Shown piece after piece: positions 28,009-37,900 of a stretch of DNA of 64,000 bases; position 1 is the first letter of the stretch, and each line of letters begins with the position of its first letter. The stretch lies in assembly GCA_018818925.1 (NCBI GenBank), contig JAHJQZ010000090.1, positions 97,025 through 161,024 on the forward strand. The letters are read 5' to 3'. Source of the DNA: Alphaproteobacteria bacterium (GTDB lineage Bacteria; Pseudomonadota; Alphaproteobacteria; Rhizobiales; Devosiaceae). A program made the position numbers and the translations under genes. Below the pieces are notes generated by a model. That model was given only the letters and a program-made list of their open reading frames with translations, did no database searches and was not told the origin of the DNA.

Positions 28009-28520
28009 ATCAGGTCTTCTCCGGTGTCTTCGCCGTCCCAGTAGTCGAGCAGCGGGCGTTCGCGCCCGACGATCTTGAAATCTGCCCCCATCATGCCGCC
28101 ACCCGGCGGGATGGATGCGGCGATCATGTATTTGTTGCTGTCCGGATATTCGATGATGTCCGGATCGTTGCGGGTTGAGATCGCGAGGTATTTGAGGTCC
28201 TCGTGACCGGTATTGGCGAGCTGGTGGGCTGTTCTGGCATCGCCCGCCGGCGCGGCGATGGCATCGCCCGCCTTGACCGGCCAGGACGTGTCGCCCCTGC
28301 GATAGGTGCCCTCGCCCTGCAGCACCACGAACAGCTCTTCGTTGTTGCGATGGTTGTGGCGCGGATAGCCAGTCTTGCCCGGCGGCACGACGATATATTG
28401 CACGCCCAACGCCTCGGCGCCGACGGCGCCGCCGACCCGCGTCGTATAGGCTTCGAACCGGCCCTTCAGATGGTGCTTGACCGGCAGTTCGAACATATTG
28501 GCGATCGGTTTTTCGGTCAT
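28005..28520 (-). CDS. Cupin protein inside the suf operon (copy 1)
   Basis: A 171-residue single-domain cupin of the COG3837 type. Cupin motif 1 contains GKTGYPRHNHRNNEELFVVL, with the metal-ligand pattern HxH-x4-E, and motif 2 contains the last ligand as DARTAHQLANTG. It ends LLDYWDGEDTGEDLI, the YWDGE tail typical of this group. The ATG overlaps the stop of cupin copy 2 by four bases, and its stop overlaps the sufC start by four bases, so it is translated as part of the operon. Its role is unknown; metal or small-ligand binding is inferred from the fold. Confidence 0.88.
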   Translation of the reverse strand: MTEKPIANMFELPVKHHLKGRFEAYTTRVGGAVGAEALGVQYIVVPPGKTGYPRHNHRNNEELFVVLQGEGTYRRGDTSWPVKAGDAIAAPAGDARTAHQLANTGHEDLKYLAISTRNDPDIIEYPDSNKYMIAASIPPGGGMMGADFKIVGRERPLLDYWDGEDTGEDLI

Positions 28521-29020
28521 TCTTCCCCGTCCCAATAGTCGAGTGAACTCTCCTGGCGCCCGACATAACGCACGCCACCAGACATGGTGGACCAGTCGAA
28601 GCGCGAGGAAACGGCGAACTTGCCGCTGTCGGGATATTCGACCACGTCGCCGCCGACAGAATTGGCCGAGATGCCGAGATATTTGAGCGGTGCCGTGCCG
28701 GTATTGACGATCTGGTGCGCGACCTCGGCGCCGCCATTCGGCGCGGCCAGTACGTCGTTGGCCCGGATCGGATATTCCTTATCGCCGAACCGATAGGTGC
28801 CCTCGCCCTCAAGTATGATGAAAAGTTCCTGCGTCATGTGATGGGCATGAAAGGGAAAAGCGCGCTTGCCCGGCGCGACGACATGCAGCATGGCGCCCAT
28901 GCCCGTCATGCCGATGCGCCCGGCAAAACTGCCGATCCTGGCGGCGAAGGCCTCGCCATGAGCATTGTCGCGCAGTTCCACATCGTCGAGATTGATCACG
29001 GGTCTGATGTCATTGGTCAT
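28517..29020 (-). CDS. Cupin protein inside the suf operon (copy 2)
   Basis: A 167-residue paralogue of copy 1. Motif 1 reads GKRAFPFHAHHMTQELFIIL, motif 2 contains GAEVAHQIVNTG, and the C-terminus ends SSLDYWDGEE. Its metal-ligand set (two His, Glu, His) is intact. The start is ATG 29020 with GGAG seven bases upstream. It begins 91 bases after sufB and its stop overlaps the next cupin start by four bases. Tandem duplication is likely. Function unknown; it could bind iron or another metal, or act on a small molecule. Confidence 0.88.
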   Translation of the reverse strand: MTNDIRPVINLDDVELRDNAHGEAFAARIGSFAGRIGMTGMGAMLHVVAPGKRAFPFHAHHMTQELFIILEGEGTYRFGDKEYPIRANDVLAAPNGGAEVAHQIVNTGTAPLKYLGISANSVGGDVVEYPDSGKFAVSSRFDWSTMSGGVRYVGRQESSLDYWDGEE

Positions 29021-29111
29021 CGGATTTCTCCTGGAGCCGGTGTGATTGAGGACCAACCACGCAAACACGACTTGCTGACACGAAATGGCAGCAAGCGACG
29101 TGTTCGGCCTT

Positions 29112-30647
<1,536 letters not shown>

Positions 30648-30661
30648 CTTCCGCCGCCCTG

Positions 30662-31819
30662 TCAGGCGGCCGCTTCCTTGTTTTTCGTCTGCCGGCGTTT
30701 CAGCACTTTCGCGAAAGCCGCCACAAACGCGTCGATATCCGTTTCAAGCGTGTTCCACCCGAGACTCACCCGGAGCGCACCTTCGGCCAGTTCCGGCCGG
30801 ACGCCCATTGCCGCGAGCACATGGCTCCTGCCGACCTTGCCCGACGAGCAGGCCGAGCCGGACGAGATGGCGATGCCATCAAGATCGAGCGCCATCATCG
30901 CCACCGATGCCGCAAGGCCAGGTACGGCAAAACTCGTGACATTGCCCATGCGTTCCGCCGCCGCGCCGAACACCACTACGTCGTCCGTGAGCGCCCGGAT
31001 TTCAACCTCGATCCGGTCGCGCAGCGCCTTGACCCCGGCCGCCCGATAGGCCGCGGCGAAGGCATTGGCCGCCGCGCCGAACCCGGCAATGGGCAAAAGC
31101 GCCTCGGTGCCGCCGCGCCGTCCCGTCTCCTGACCGCCGCCGGGAATGAGGCGCACGTCGTCGCAATGCGGTTTCATCAGCAGGGCGCCGATTCCGGCCG
31201 GCCCGCCGATCTTGTGGGCCGAAATCGCCATCATGTCGCTGGCGCGCCCGGCAAAACCGAGGTCGAGCTTGCCGAAGGCCTGCACGGCATCGACCACGAG
31301 CACATGGCGCGTTGGCCCGACCAGCGCCTCGATTGCCGCAAGGTCCTGGACGACACCGGTTTCGTTGTTGACATAATTGAGGGCGAACAGCGCCAGACCG
31401 CCCGCCACATCGAGACGCGCCAGCGCCGCTTCGATCTCGTCGTGGCGCCAACGCCCCTGATCATCGACGCCGATGCGCGTGACCGGCAGTTCCGTCGCCT
31501 CGGCGGCACGCAGAACGGCCGCGTGCTCGGTCGCCCCGACAACGATCTCGGCTGCCGCGAAGGCCCGCGCCCCGCCAATGATCGCCTGCGTCAGGGCTTC
31601 GGTGGCGGAACCGGTGAACACCACATCGCGCCGCATGGCACCCGCAGCGCCGGCCACCGCGCCGCGCGCCGTATCGATTGCCGCGCGCACCGCCCGCCCG
31701 GCGGCATGAACCGAGGAGGGATTGCCGGTCATCGTCAGCGCGGCACGCACGGCATCGCCCGCTTCGGGCAGAAGCGGCGCGCTCGCATTGTGATCGAGAT
31801 AGACCGAAGTCCCGTTCAT
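30662..31819 (-). CDS. sufS2: Second cysteine desulfurase (IscS/NifS-like, type I), first gene of suf
   Basis: A 385-residue class V aminotransferase-fold desulfurase. The PLP lysine is in [18 protein letters not shown], and the catalytic cysteine in the type I loop [15 protein letters not shown] near residue 325. It is clearly different from SufS at 24813-26033 and heads the operon, as sufS2 does in Rhizobium leguminosarum. The ATG at 31819 has a ribosome site; the promoter region with the ICE-like palindrome lies 120-145 bases upstream. Confidence 0.93.
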   Translation of the reverse strand: MNGTSVYLDHNASAPLLPEAGDAVRAALTMTGNPSSVHAAGRAVRAAIDTARGAVAGAAGAMRRDVVFTGSATEALTQAIIGGARAFAAAEIVVGATEHAAVLRAAEATELPVTRIGVDDQGRWRHDEIEAALARLDVAGGLALFALNYVNNETGVVQDLAAIEALVGPTRHVLVVDAVQAFGKLDLGFAGRASDMMAISAHKIGGPAGIGALLMKPHCDDVRLIPGGGQETGRRGGTEALLPIAGFGAAANAFAAAYRAAGVKALRDRIEVEIRALTDDVVVFGAAAERMGNVTSFAVPGLAASVAMMALDLDGIAISSGSACSSGKVGRSHVLAAMGVRPELAEGALRVSLGWNTLETDIDAFVAAFAKVLKRRQTKNKEAAA

Positions 31820-31946
31820 TCTCGCTCCGGCCGCACATGTCGCGGCATGGTCCGGACCCGATGCCCAAACAATCCTTGAATTTTCAGGCGCGTCCTGACT
31901 AAAAGAGGCGCTTAAACCGGCGAGCTTGCAAGGCTGCCGGATATAG

Positions 31947-31963
31947 TTTTGAACAATTCTAAA
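31947..31963 (-). promoter_or_regulatory. Irr/ICE-type palindrome at the suf promoter
   Basis: TTTTGAACAATTCTAAA matches the alphaproteobacterial iron control element (TTTAGAA-N3-TTCTAAA) with one change. On the minus strand it abuts a CTATAT -10 element (31946-31941), so it would sit between -35 and -10. A second inverted repeat, AAACTG-N10-CAGTTT, follows at 31961-31982. Irr or a related Fur-family regulator is the inferred ligand. Confidence 0.6.
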
Positions 31964-32070
31964 CTGGGCCGATACTCAGTTTTAAAAAGCTCGTGCGCTT
32001 TCGTCAAGCCGCGTCCGAACCGGATGTGGCATGTGGCGAATGTCGAGACGTGCCGTCAGGGAGCGCCTAC

Positions 32071-32733
32071 ATGCCCGAAGTGATCTTCAACGGACCCGCC
32101 GGCCGCCTCGAGGGACGCTACCAGCCGGGCAAATCCGCCAACGGGCCGTGCGCCATCGTCTTGCACCCGCATCCCGAATTCGGCGGCACCATGAACAACC
32201 AGGTGGTCTACCACCTGTTCTATATGTTCGTGGAACGCGGCTTTTCCGTGTTGCGCTTCAATTCGCGCGGCGTCGGCCGTTCTCAGGGCCTGTTCGACCA
32301 TGGCGTCGGCGAATTGTCCGACGCAGCGGCGGCGCTGGACTGGCTGCAGGCCTTGAACCGCGAATCGAAGGGTTGCTGGATCGCCGGCTTTTCCTTCGGC
32401 GCCTGGATCGGCATGCAGCTTCTGATGCGCCGTCCGGAGGTCGAGGGCTTCATTTCGGTCGCGCCGCAGGAAAATCTCTACGATTTCTCCTTCCTCGCCC
32501 CCTGCCCGTCTTCCGGCCTCATCATTCACGGCACCGAGGACCGCGTCACCCCGCCTTCGTCGGTGCAAAAACTCGTGGACAAGCTCAAGACCCAGAAGGG
32601 CATCACCATCGAGCAGCAGCAGGTCCAGGGCGCCAACCATTTCTTCGAGAACAATGTCGAGGAACTGATCGGGCGGTGCGGCGAATATCTCGACCGGCGC
32701 CGCGCCGATATTGCCGCGGGCGGTGGCCGGTAG
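32071..32733 (+). CDS. Alpha/beta hydrolase (COG2945-like)
   Basis: A 220-residue cytoplasmic alpha/beta hydrolase. The nucleophile elbow is GFSFGAWIG near residue 110; the acid is in HGTEDRVTPPSSV and the histidine in GANHFFENN. Substrate unknown; relatives are esterase or dienelactone-hydrolase-like. The start is ATG 32071 with GGGAG upstream. It is divergent from the suf operon and shares the intergenic region that holds the ICE-like site. Confidence 0.85.
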   Translation: MPEVIFNGPAGRLEGRYQPGKSANGPCAIVLHPHPEFGGTMNNQVVYHLFYMFVERGFSVLRFNSRGVGRSQGLFDHGVGELSDAAAALDWLQALNRESKGCWIAGFSFGAWIGMQLLMRRPEVEGFISVAPQENLYDFSFLAPCPSSGLIIHGTEDRVTPPSSVQKLVDKLKTQKGITIEQQQVQGANHFFENNVEELIGRCGEYLDRRRADIAAGGGR

Positions 32734-32769
32734 ACTTCAAGACCCGAAGGGCACGGCAATAGCCAAACC

Positions 32770-32925
32770 GTCATTGCGAGGAGCAACGCGACGAAGCAAT
32801 CCATGGGCGAAACCTGCCCCGGCACCAACAAGTTCGGATTCCGGCCTCCGCCGGAACGACGTCAGTGTCGGGGGGGTGAACTCCCCCAGGCCTCAGCCGT
32901 CACCCCGGCGCAGGCCGGGGTCCAG
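32770..32925. repeat. Cluster of common intergenic repeat modules
   Basis: Three modules lie in a row: GTCATTGCGAGGAGCAACGC plus GACGAAGCAATCC (32770-32802), an inverted repeat GATTCCGGCCT-CCGCCGGAA (32836-32861) and CACCCCGGCGCAGGCCGGGG (32900-32919). All three types recur widely between genes in many proteobacteria. They occupy most of the 279-base gap before tyrS. Confidence 0.6.
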
Positions 32926-33012
32926 CCGAATGAGGCAAATCGCCCGAAATTGTTGCGCCGAAGCAATCGCAAAGGCGATGTTTTCTGCCGGATCAAGAGA
33001 CCCAACACTGCC

Positions 33013-34251
33013 ATGACCCAGTTCAAATCCGACTTCCTGCGCACCCTCGGCGAGCGCGGCTTCATCCACCAGATTTCCGACCCCGAGGGCCTCGACGCCC
33101 TCGCCGCCAGGGGACCGATCACCGGCTATATCGGCTTCGACGCCACCGCCTCGTCGCTGCATGTCGGCTCGCTCATCCAGATCATGATGCTTTTCTGGAT
33201 GCAGGCAACCGGCCACCGCCCCATCGCCCTGATGGGCGGCGGCACCACCATGATCGGCGACCCCTCCGGCCGCGACGAGACGCGGCGCATCCTCACCCGC
33301 GAGGACATCGCCCAAAACATCGCCGGCATCCGCAAGAGCTTTTCGCCCTTCCTCGATTTCGATGGCGGCAAGGCGCTGATGGCCAACAATGCCGACTGGC
33401 TGCTGGAGCTCAATCTCGTCGATTTCCTCAGAACGGTCGGGCCGCATTTCTCGATCAACCAGATGATCCAGCGCGACTCGGTCAAGATGCGGCTCGAACG
33501 CGAGCAGCATCTCAGCTTCCTGGAATTCAACTACATGGTGTTCCAGTCTTACGACTTCCTCGAGCTCAACCGCCGTTACGATTGCGTCCTGCAGATGGGC
33601 GGCTCGGACCAGTGGGGCAATATCGTTTCCGGCGTCGAACTCGGCCGCCGCGTCGACGACGCATCGCTGTTCGCCTTGACGACGCCGCTTCTCGCCACCG
33701 CTTCGGGCGCCAAGATGGGCAAGACCGCCGCCGGCGCCGTCTGGCTCGATCCCGAACGCCTGTCGCCCTACGACTACTGGCAGTTCTGGCGCAATACCGA
33801 GGATGCCGACGTCGAAAAGTTCCTCAAGCTCTTTACCACGCTCCCCCTCGCTGAAATCGCCGGCATCGCCTCGGGCGACATCAACGAGGCCAAGAAGGCC
33901 CTCGCCACCGAGGCGACGGCCCTGCTGCACGGCCGCGTCGCCGCCGACCAGGCTGCCGAAACGGCCCGCGCCACTTTCGAACAGGGTGCGCTCGACCTGA
34001 GCCTGCCGACCGTCGAGATTTCGAGGGCCGACCTTGGCGCCGGCATCGGCGTTCTCGCCGCTTTCGTCATGGCCGGGCTTGCCGCCTCCAACGGCGAGGC
34101 GCGCCGCCACCTCAAGGCCGGCGCCCTCAAGGCCAACGACGAGACCGTCGACGACGAACGCGCGACGCTCACTCCGGCCCAGCTCCTTCCCGAAGGCGTC
34201 ATCAAGCTCTCTGTCGGCAAGAAGAAGCACGCACTCTTGAAGCCGGTTTAG
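33013..34251 (+). CDS. tyrS: Tyrosyl-tRNA synthetase
   Basis: A 412-residue class I synthetase. The HIGH-like motif is HVGSL in [11 protein letters not shown], the KMSKS-like motif is KMGKT, and tyrosine-binding residues are in [13 protein letters not shown]-terminal S4-like domain (residues ~345-410) is present. The start is ATG 33013 ([12 protein letters not shown]); the upstream open frame is the repeat cluster. Its stop overlaps the stop of the convergent ParE-like toxin remnant. Confidence 0.97.
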   Translation: MTQFKSDFLRTLGERGFIHQISDPEGLDALAARGPITGYIGFDATASSLHVGSLIQIMMLFWMQATGHRPIALMGGGTTMIGDPSGRDETRRILTREDIAQNIAGIRKSFSPFLDFDGGKALMANNADWLLELNLVDFLRTVGPHFSINQMIQRDSVKMRLEREQHLSFLEFNYMVFQSYDFLELNRRYDCVLQMGGSDQWGNIVSGVELGRRVDDASLFALTTPLLATASGAKMGKTAAGAVWLDPERLSPYDYWQFWRNTEDADVEKFLKLFTTLPLAEIAGIASGDINEAKKALATEATALLHGRVAADQAAETARATFEQGALDLSLPTVEISRADLGAGIGVLAAFVMAGLAASNGEARRHLKAGALKANDETVDDERATLTPAQLLPEGVIKLSVGKKKHALLKPV

Positions 34252-34578
34252 AGACTATCCTCTTCAGCATCCGGGAGGTCGCTCCGCAATTCGGCCTCCC
34301 AGTCCTGCCCGCCGTGAAAGACACGCGCGACGACAACGACACTGTCTTCGATCGAATAGGCGATCGTCACCCGGCGTTCGAGAAACACGACCCGCAGCCC
34401 GGGCCAGATATCTGCTCTCGTCAGACCCCGTTCCGGGAAATCAGCCAGGCTACGGCAAAACTGCCGCAGCTTCATCGCATAGGACAGGGCGGTTGCCGGC
34501 GCGCCTGTTCTGCGATCCAATGCGCAATGGCGTGAAGATTGGCCCCGCTCTTGCCGTGATGACGACTTTTCGGCTCAT
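34248..34578 (-). pseudogene. ParE/RelE-type toxin gene broken by two frameshifts
   Basis: The N-terminus (MSRKVVITARAG) starts at ATG 34578, overlapping the antitoxin stop as ATGA. The reading then needs a shift to continue as ANLHAIAHWIAEQ, and a second shift to reach RTGAPATALSYAMKLRQF and the intact C-terminus ending [18 protein letters not shown]. Each shift is what a one-base deletion would cause. Joined, the three pieces form a typical ~100-residue ParE toxin (residues GLRVVFLERRVTIAY and VVVARVFHGGQDW). Either a decayed toxin or sequencing errors. Confidence 0.75.
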
Positions 34579-34862
34579 CCCGCCTTCTTGGCGTCCTCCA
34601 TCGACCTGATATGCGCCTCGATGCTGTCGAACACCTCATCGACGGACAGCGCGCTTTCCGGATTCGCCTCATAGTCTTCAAGCGTCGGCACGACCTCTTC
34701 CCTGAGCCATTTCTCGATAGCCGCGTCGCGCAACTGCAGCGAGCGCAAGCCTTCGCGAATGACCTCGGAACCCGAGGCGAAAGCGCCCGAGGCGACCTTT
34801 TCGTCGACATATTTCGCCTGCGCTTCGGTAAGGCTGAAGGTGCGCTTGTGAACACCCGGCAT
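34575..34862 (-). CDS. ParD-like antitoxin (ribbon-helix-helix)
   Basis: 95 residues. The N-terminal half is a ParD/CopG ribbon-helix-helix (KRTFSLTEAQAKYVDEKVAS, then GAFASGSEVIREGLRSL), which binds DNA and represses its own operon. The acidic C-terminal half (ESALSVDEVFDSIEAHIRSM) would wrap the toxin. The start is ATG 34862 with GGGAG upstream. It is intact while the toxin downstream is not. Confidence 0.88.
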   Translation of the reverse strand: MPGVHKRTFSLTEAQAKYVDEKVASGAFASGSEVIREGLRSLQLRDAAIEKWLREEVVPTLEDYEANPESALSVDEVFDSIEAHIRSMEDAKKAG

Positions 34863-34932
34863 CGCAACATCTCCCGATCCAAGTTTCCGGTATGAATAAG
34901 TCATACCGGCGCCTGGCAATGTCAAGCTGCCA

Positions 34933-37900
34933 TTATTGCCCCGTCGTGTCCTCGCGCGGCGCCTCGGTGGCGCGGAATTCGAAAATCGAGCGGAAGACGC
35001 CCGGCGCCAGCAGCGACACCGGATTGACGATGACGTTCGGAGCGTCGAGAGCGCCCCTGACCGCGAACGTGACGCCGAATGCGCCCTCGCCGTCGCGCCC
35101 GCCCAGCAATTCGCCGATCAGCGGCAATTGCTGGAACATGTTGTTGAGGCCGAACAGCGGGATATAGGTGCCGGTGAGGTCGTATTGCCGCGCCTTGGTG
35201 TAGATGAAGCCCTTGAGCGTCGCGCCGATCGAGCCGCCGTCGACCACGGCATCGACGAGCTCGATGCGGTCGGAACGGCGGATGAAGCTCGCCTGCCCGT
35301 TCTGGAAATTGAGCCGGTTGCCGGCCGCGATGAGCTGGCGGCTGTCCTGGTGGTTGCCGACGATCTCGGCCACCTTGTCCTCGTCGACGATGGAAAAGTC
35401 CCGGATGCGGATTTCGCCGTAATCGACCTTTTCGCGCACATCCGTCCGCAAGGTCAGGCTCCCCGAGCCGCCGAGCAGGCGCGGATAGACATTGAGGAAT
35501 CGCAGCAGCGTGCCGGCGTCGTTGAAGGCCACGGTCATCAGCCGCCCGCCGGTCGTCGGGTTGGTGGTCAGCGACACCGAATTGCCCTCGGCGAACTGGC
35601 CCTGCAGGGAGGCGTCGAGCAGGTTTTCACCCCTCAGGTCGAGCCCCAGCTCGACATTGTAGGCGGTGGTCGAGAAAAAGCCGAGTGCCCGGTTGAGCCG
35701 CGCCTTCACCGAGATTTCCTGCGGGACCGAGGTCGCCTGCGGCGAGCCCGTCGAGGTCTTGTCGAGGGCGAAATAGCGCCTCAGCATCGGCTTCAGATCG
35801 AACTGGTCGCCGACGATCTGCACCTGATAGCCGCCGGCCTCGCCGGGCGCGATCGACAATCGCGCCGAATCTCCCGCGCTCAGGGCGAAATCGGAGAAAT
35901 CGGCCGATACCAGCCCCGTCTCGGCGTCGAAGACCATTTCGCCCTTGAGGCGCACATTGGCGAAAGCGACATCGATCTTGGTGATCTCGGTTTTGGTGCC
36001 GTCGAGCCGGATTTCGGCGTTGAGCGTGCCGGGCACCCGCGACGGCTTGGCGATGCCGAGGTCCTTTATGTCGACCCGCGCCTCGGTCAGGTCGACGGCA
36101 AGCTGCATTGCCCCGTCCTCGATCGGCTTGGCCACGAAGCGGATCGAACCGGACAACAGGTCGGAGACATCGAAGCCGAACTTCTCGAATTCGGCGGCGT
36201 CGATGGTCGAGGCGATGCGGATATCGGCGGCACGATTGGCGCCGCCGTCCAGCATCAGCTCGGCCGCCATGCCGTCGAGCTCGGCCGTGCCCTCGACGTG
36301 ATAGGCATCCGGCGTCGCCCGGAAGGTCAATTGCCCGTCGGTGATGATGCGGTCGGCGATCTTTACGTCGCTGGCGAAGTCTTCGGCGAGGCCGTTGACC
36401 GCGTAGTCGATCGACAGCGGCGCCGGATCGGCGCCGAACCGCATGGTCATCACCGCCGCGCCGCTGACCCTGCCCGAGAGCGCCCGCGCATCGAATGGCA
36501 GATCGAGCCCGTCGATCACGCCCGGCGACTGGCTTTCGGCAAACCCGATCAGCGCCGGGATGTCGCCGCTGACGTCGCCGGAGAACTCGATCACCGATTC
36601 GTGGCGGGCGCTTGCATCGATATCGACCGACAGGTCGGAAACGGCGAACTGGCCGTCCTCGCTGACAATGCGCGTCGTTCCCAGTTCAACGAAGGTCTCG
36701 TTGTCCCGGAGCGTCAGTTCGACCTCGCCGCCGAGCGCCACGGGCGAAAAGCCCTCGGTCGGGATGATCGTCACGTCGGTGGCGCGCAGATTGATCCAGC
36801 CGCTGTCCGGCGGCAGCGGCGCGTCGTCGGCATTGGGGTCGATCGTCCCCACCGGCAGATCGAAGCGCAGCGAGCCGGTGGTCATCCGCCCCGTCTTGAC
36901 GTGTTCGACGAACCAGTCGCGGCCGCCTGGCGCAATGAAATAGGGCCAGAGACGCTTGAGGTCGTCGACACTGGCGCCTTCGCCGCCGACTTCGAGGTCG
37001 ATGCCGATGCCCGACCGGATCATGTCGAACCGGCCACTGGCGCGGATTTCGACGCCCGGTTTGGTCGCCACCATGCGATCAAGGCCGATGGCGCCATATA
37101 GCGGCGCGGCCCAGGCCCGGATGCTAACTTCGTCGAACGGCTCGGCCGGCTTGCCGAGATCGTAGGGCGAGAGCGTGAGGTCTCGCAGCATGAGGCCGGC
37201 GGAAAACACCGGCCCGTAATAATCGTTGAGCCCGAAGACGACTTCGCCGTCGAAGCGAACCGAACTGTCGCCGACCTCCATCGCCCCTTGGCTGATGAGG
37301 AACCGGCTGTCACCCGGTTGCCAGTCGAGCACCAGATCGGCCCGGGTCACCGGGAACATATCCTCGCGCAGGCGGAACTGCGTGCCGCCGAGATCGACCG
37401 TGAACTGGCCACTCGTCGCGGCGCCGCCGGCGCGATCGTAGACGATGGTGCCGCCAAGCGCGCCGGCCCCCCTGATCGCCATCATCCCCGCAGGATCGTC
37501 GAGCGCCGGAATGAGGCTGGCGAAATCGAGATTTTGTATCGAGAACCCAAGCTCGGCTCCGCCGGTGTCGATGGCGCGATGCTCGAACGCGCCGGCGATC
37601 TCGCGACCGGCCAGAACCGCCCTGATCGTCCCCTTGGTCGGTCGGCCGCCCGAGAACGGCGTCACCACCAGATCGAGATCGTCGAACCGCCGCATGATGC
37701 CATAGACCGGATCGAGCATCTCGAAAATGCCGCCTCGCACCTCGAACCGCGCCAGGCGCCCGCCGACGGCCTGGCCTTCGAAATCGGCCAGCAGATGTTC
37801 TAGGCCCTCGAGATTGTAGACCAGCCACTCGTTGTCCGAGCGGATGCCGACGCCGTCGCCGCGCGGCGGTGGTCCGCTGACCTTGAGCCCGTCCGGACCG

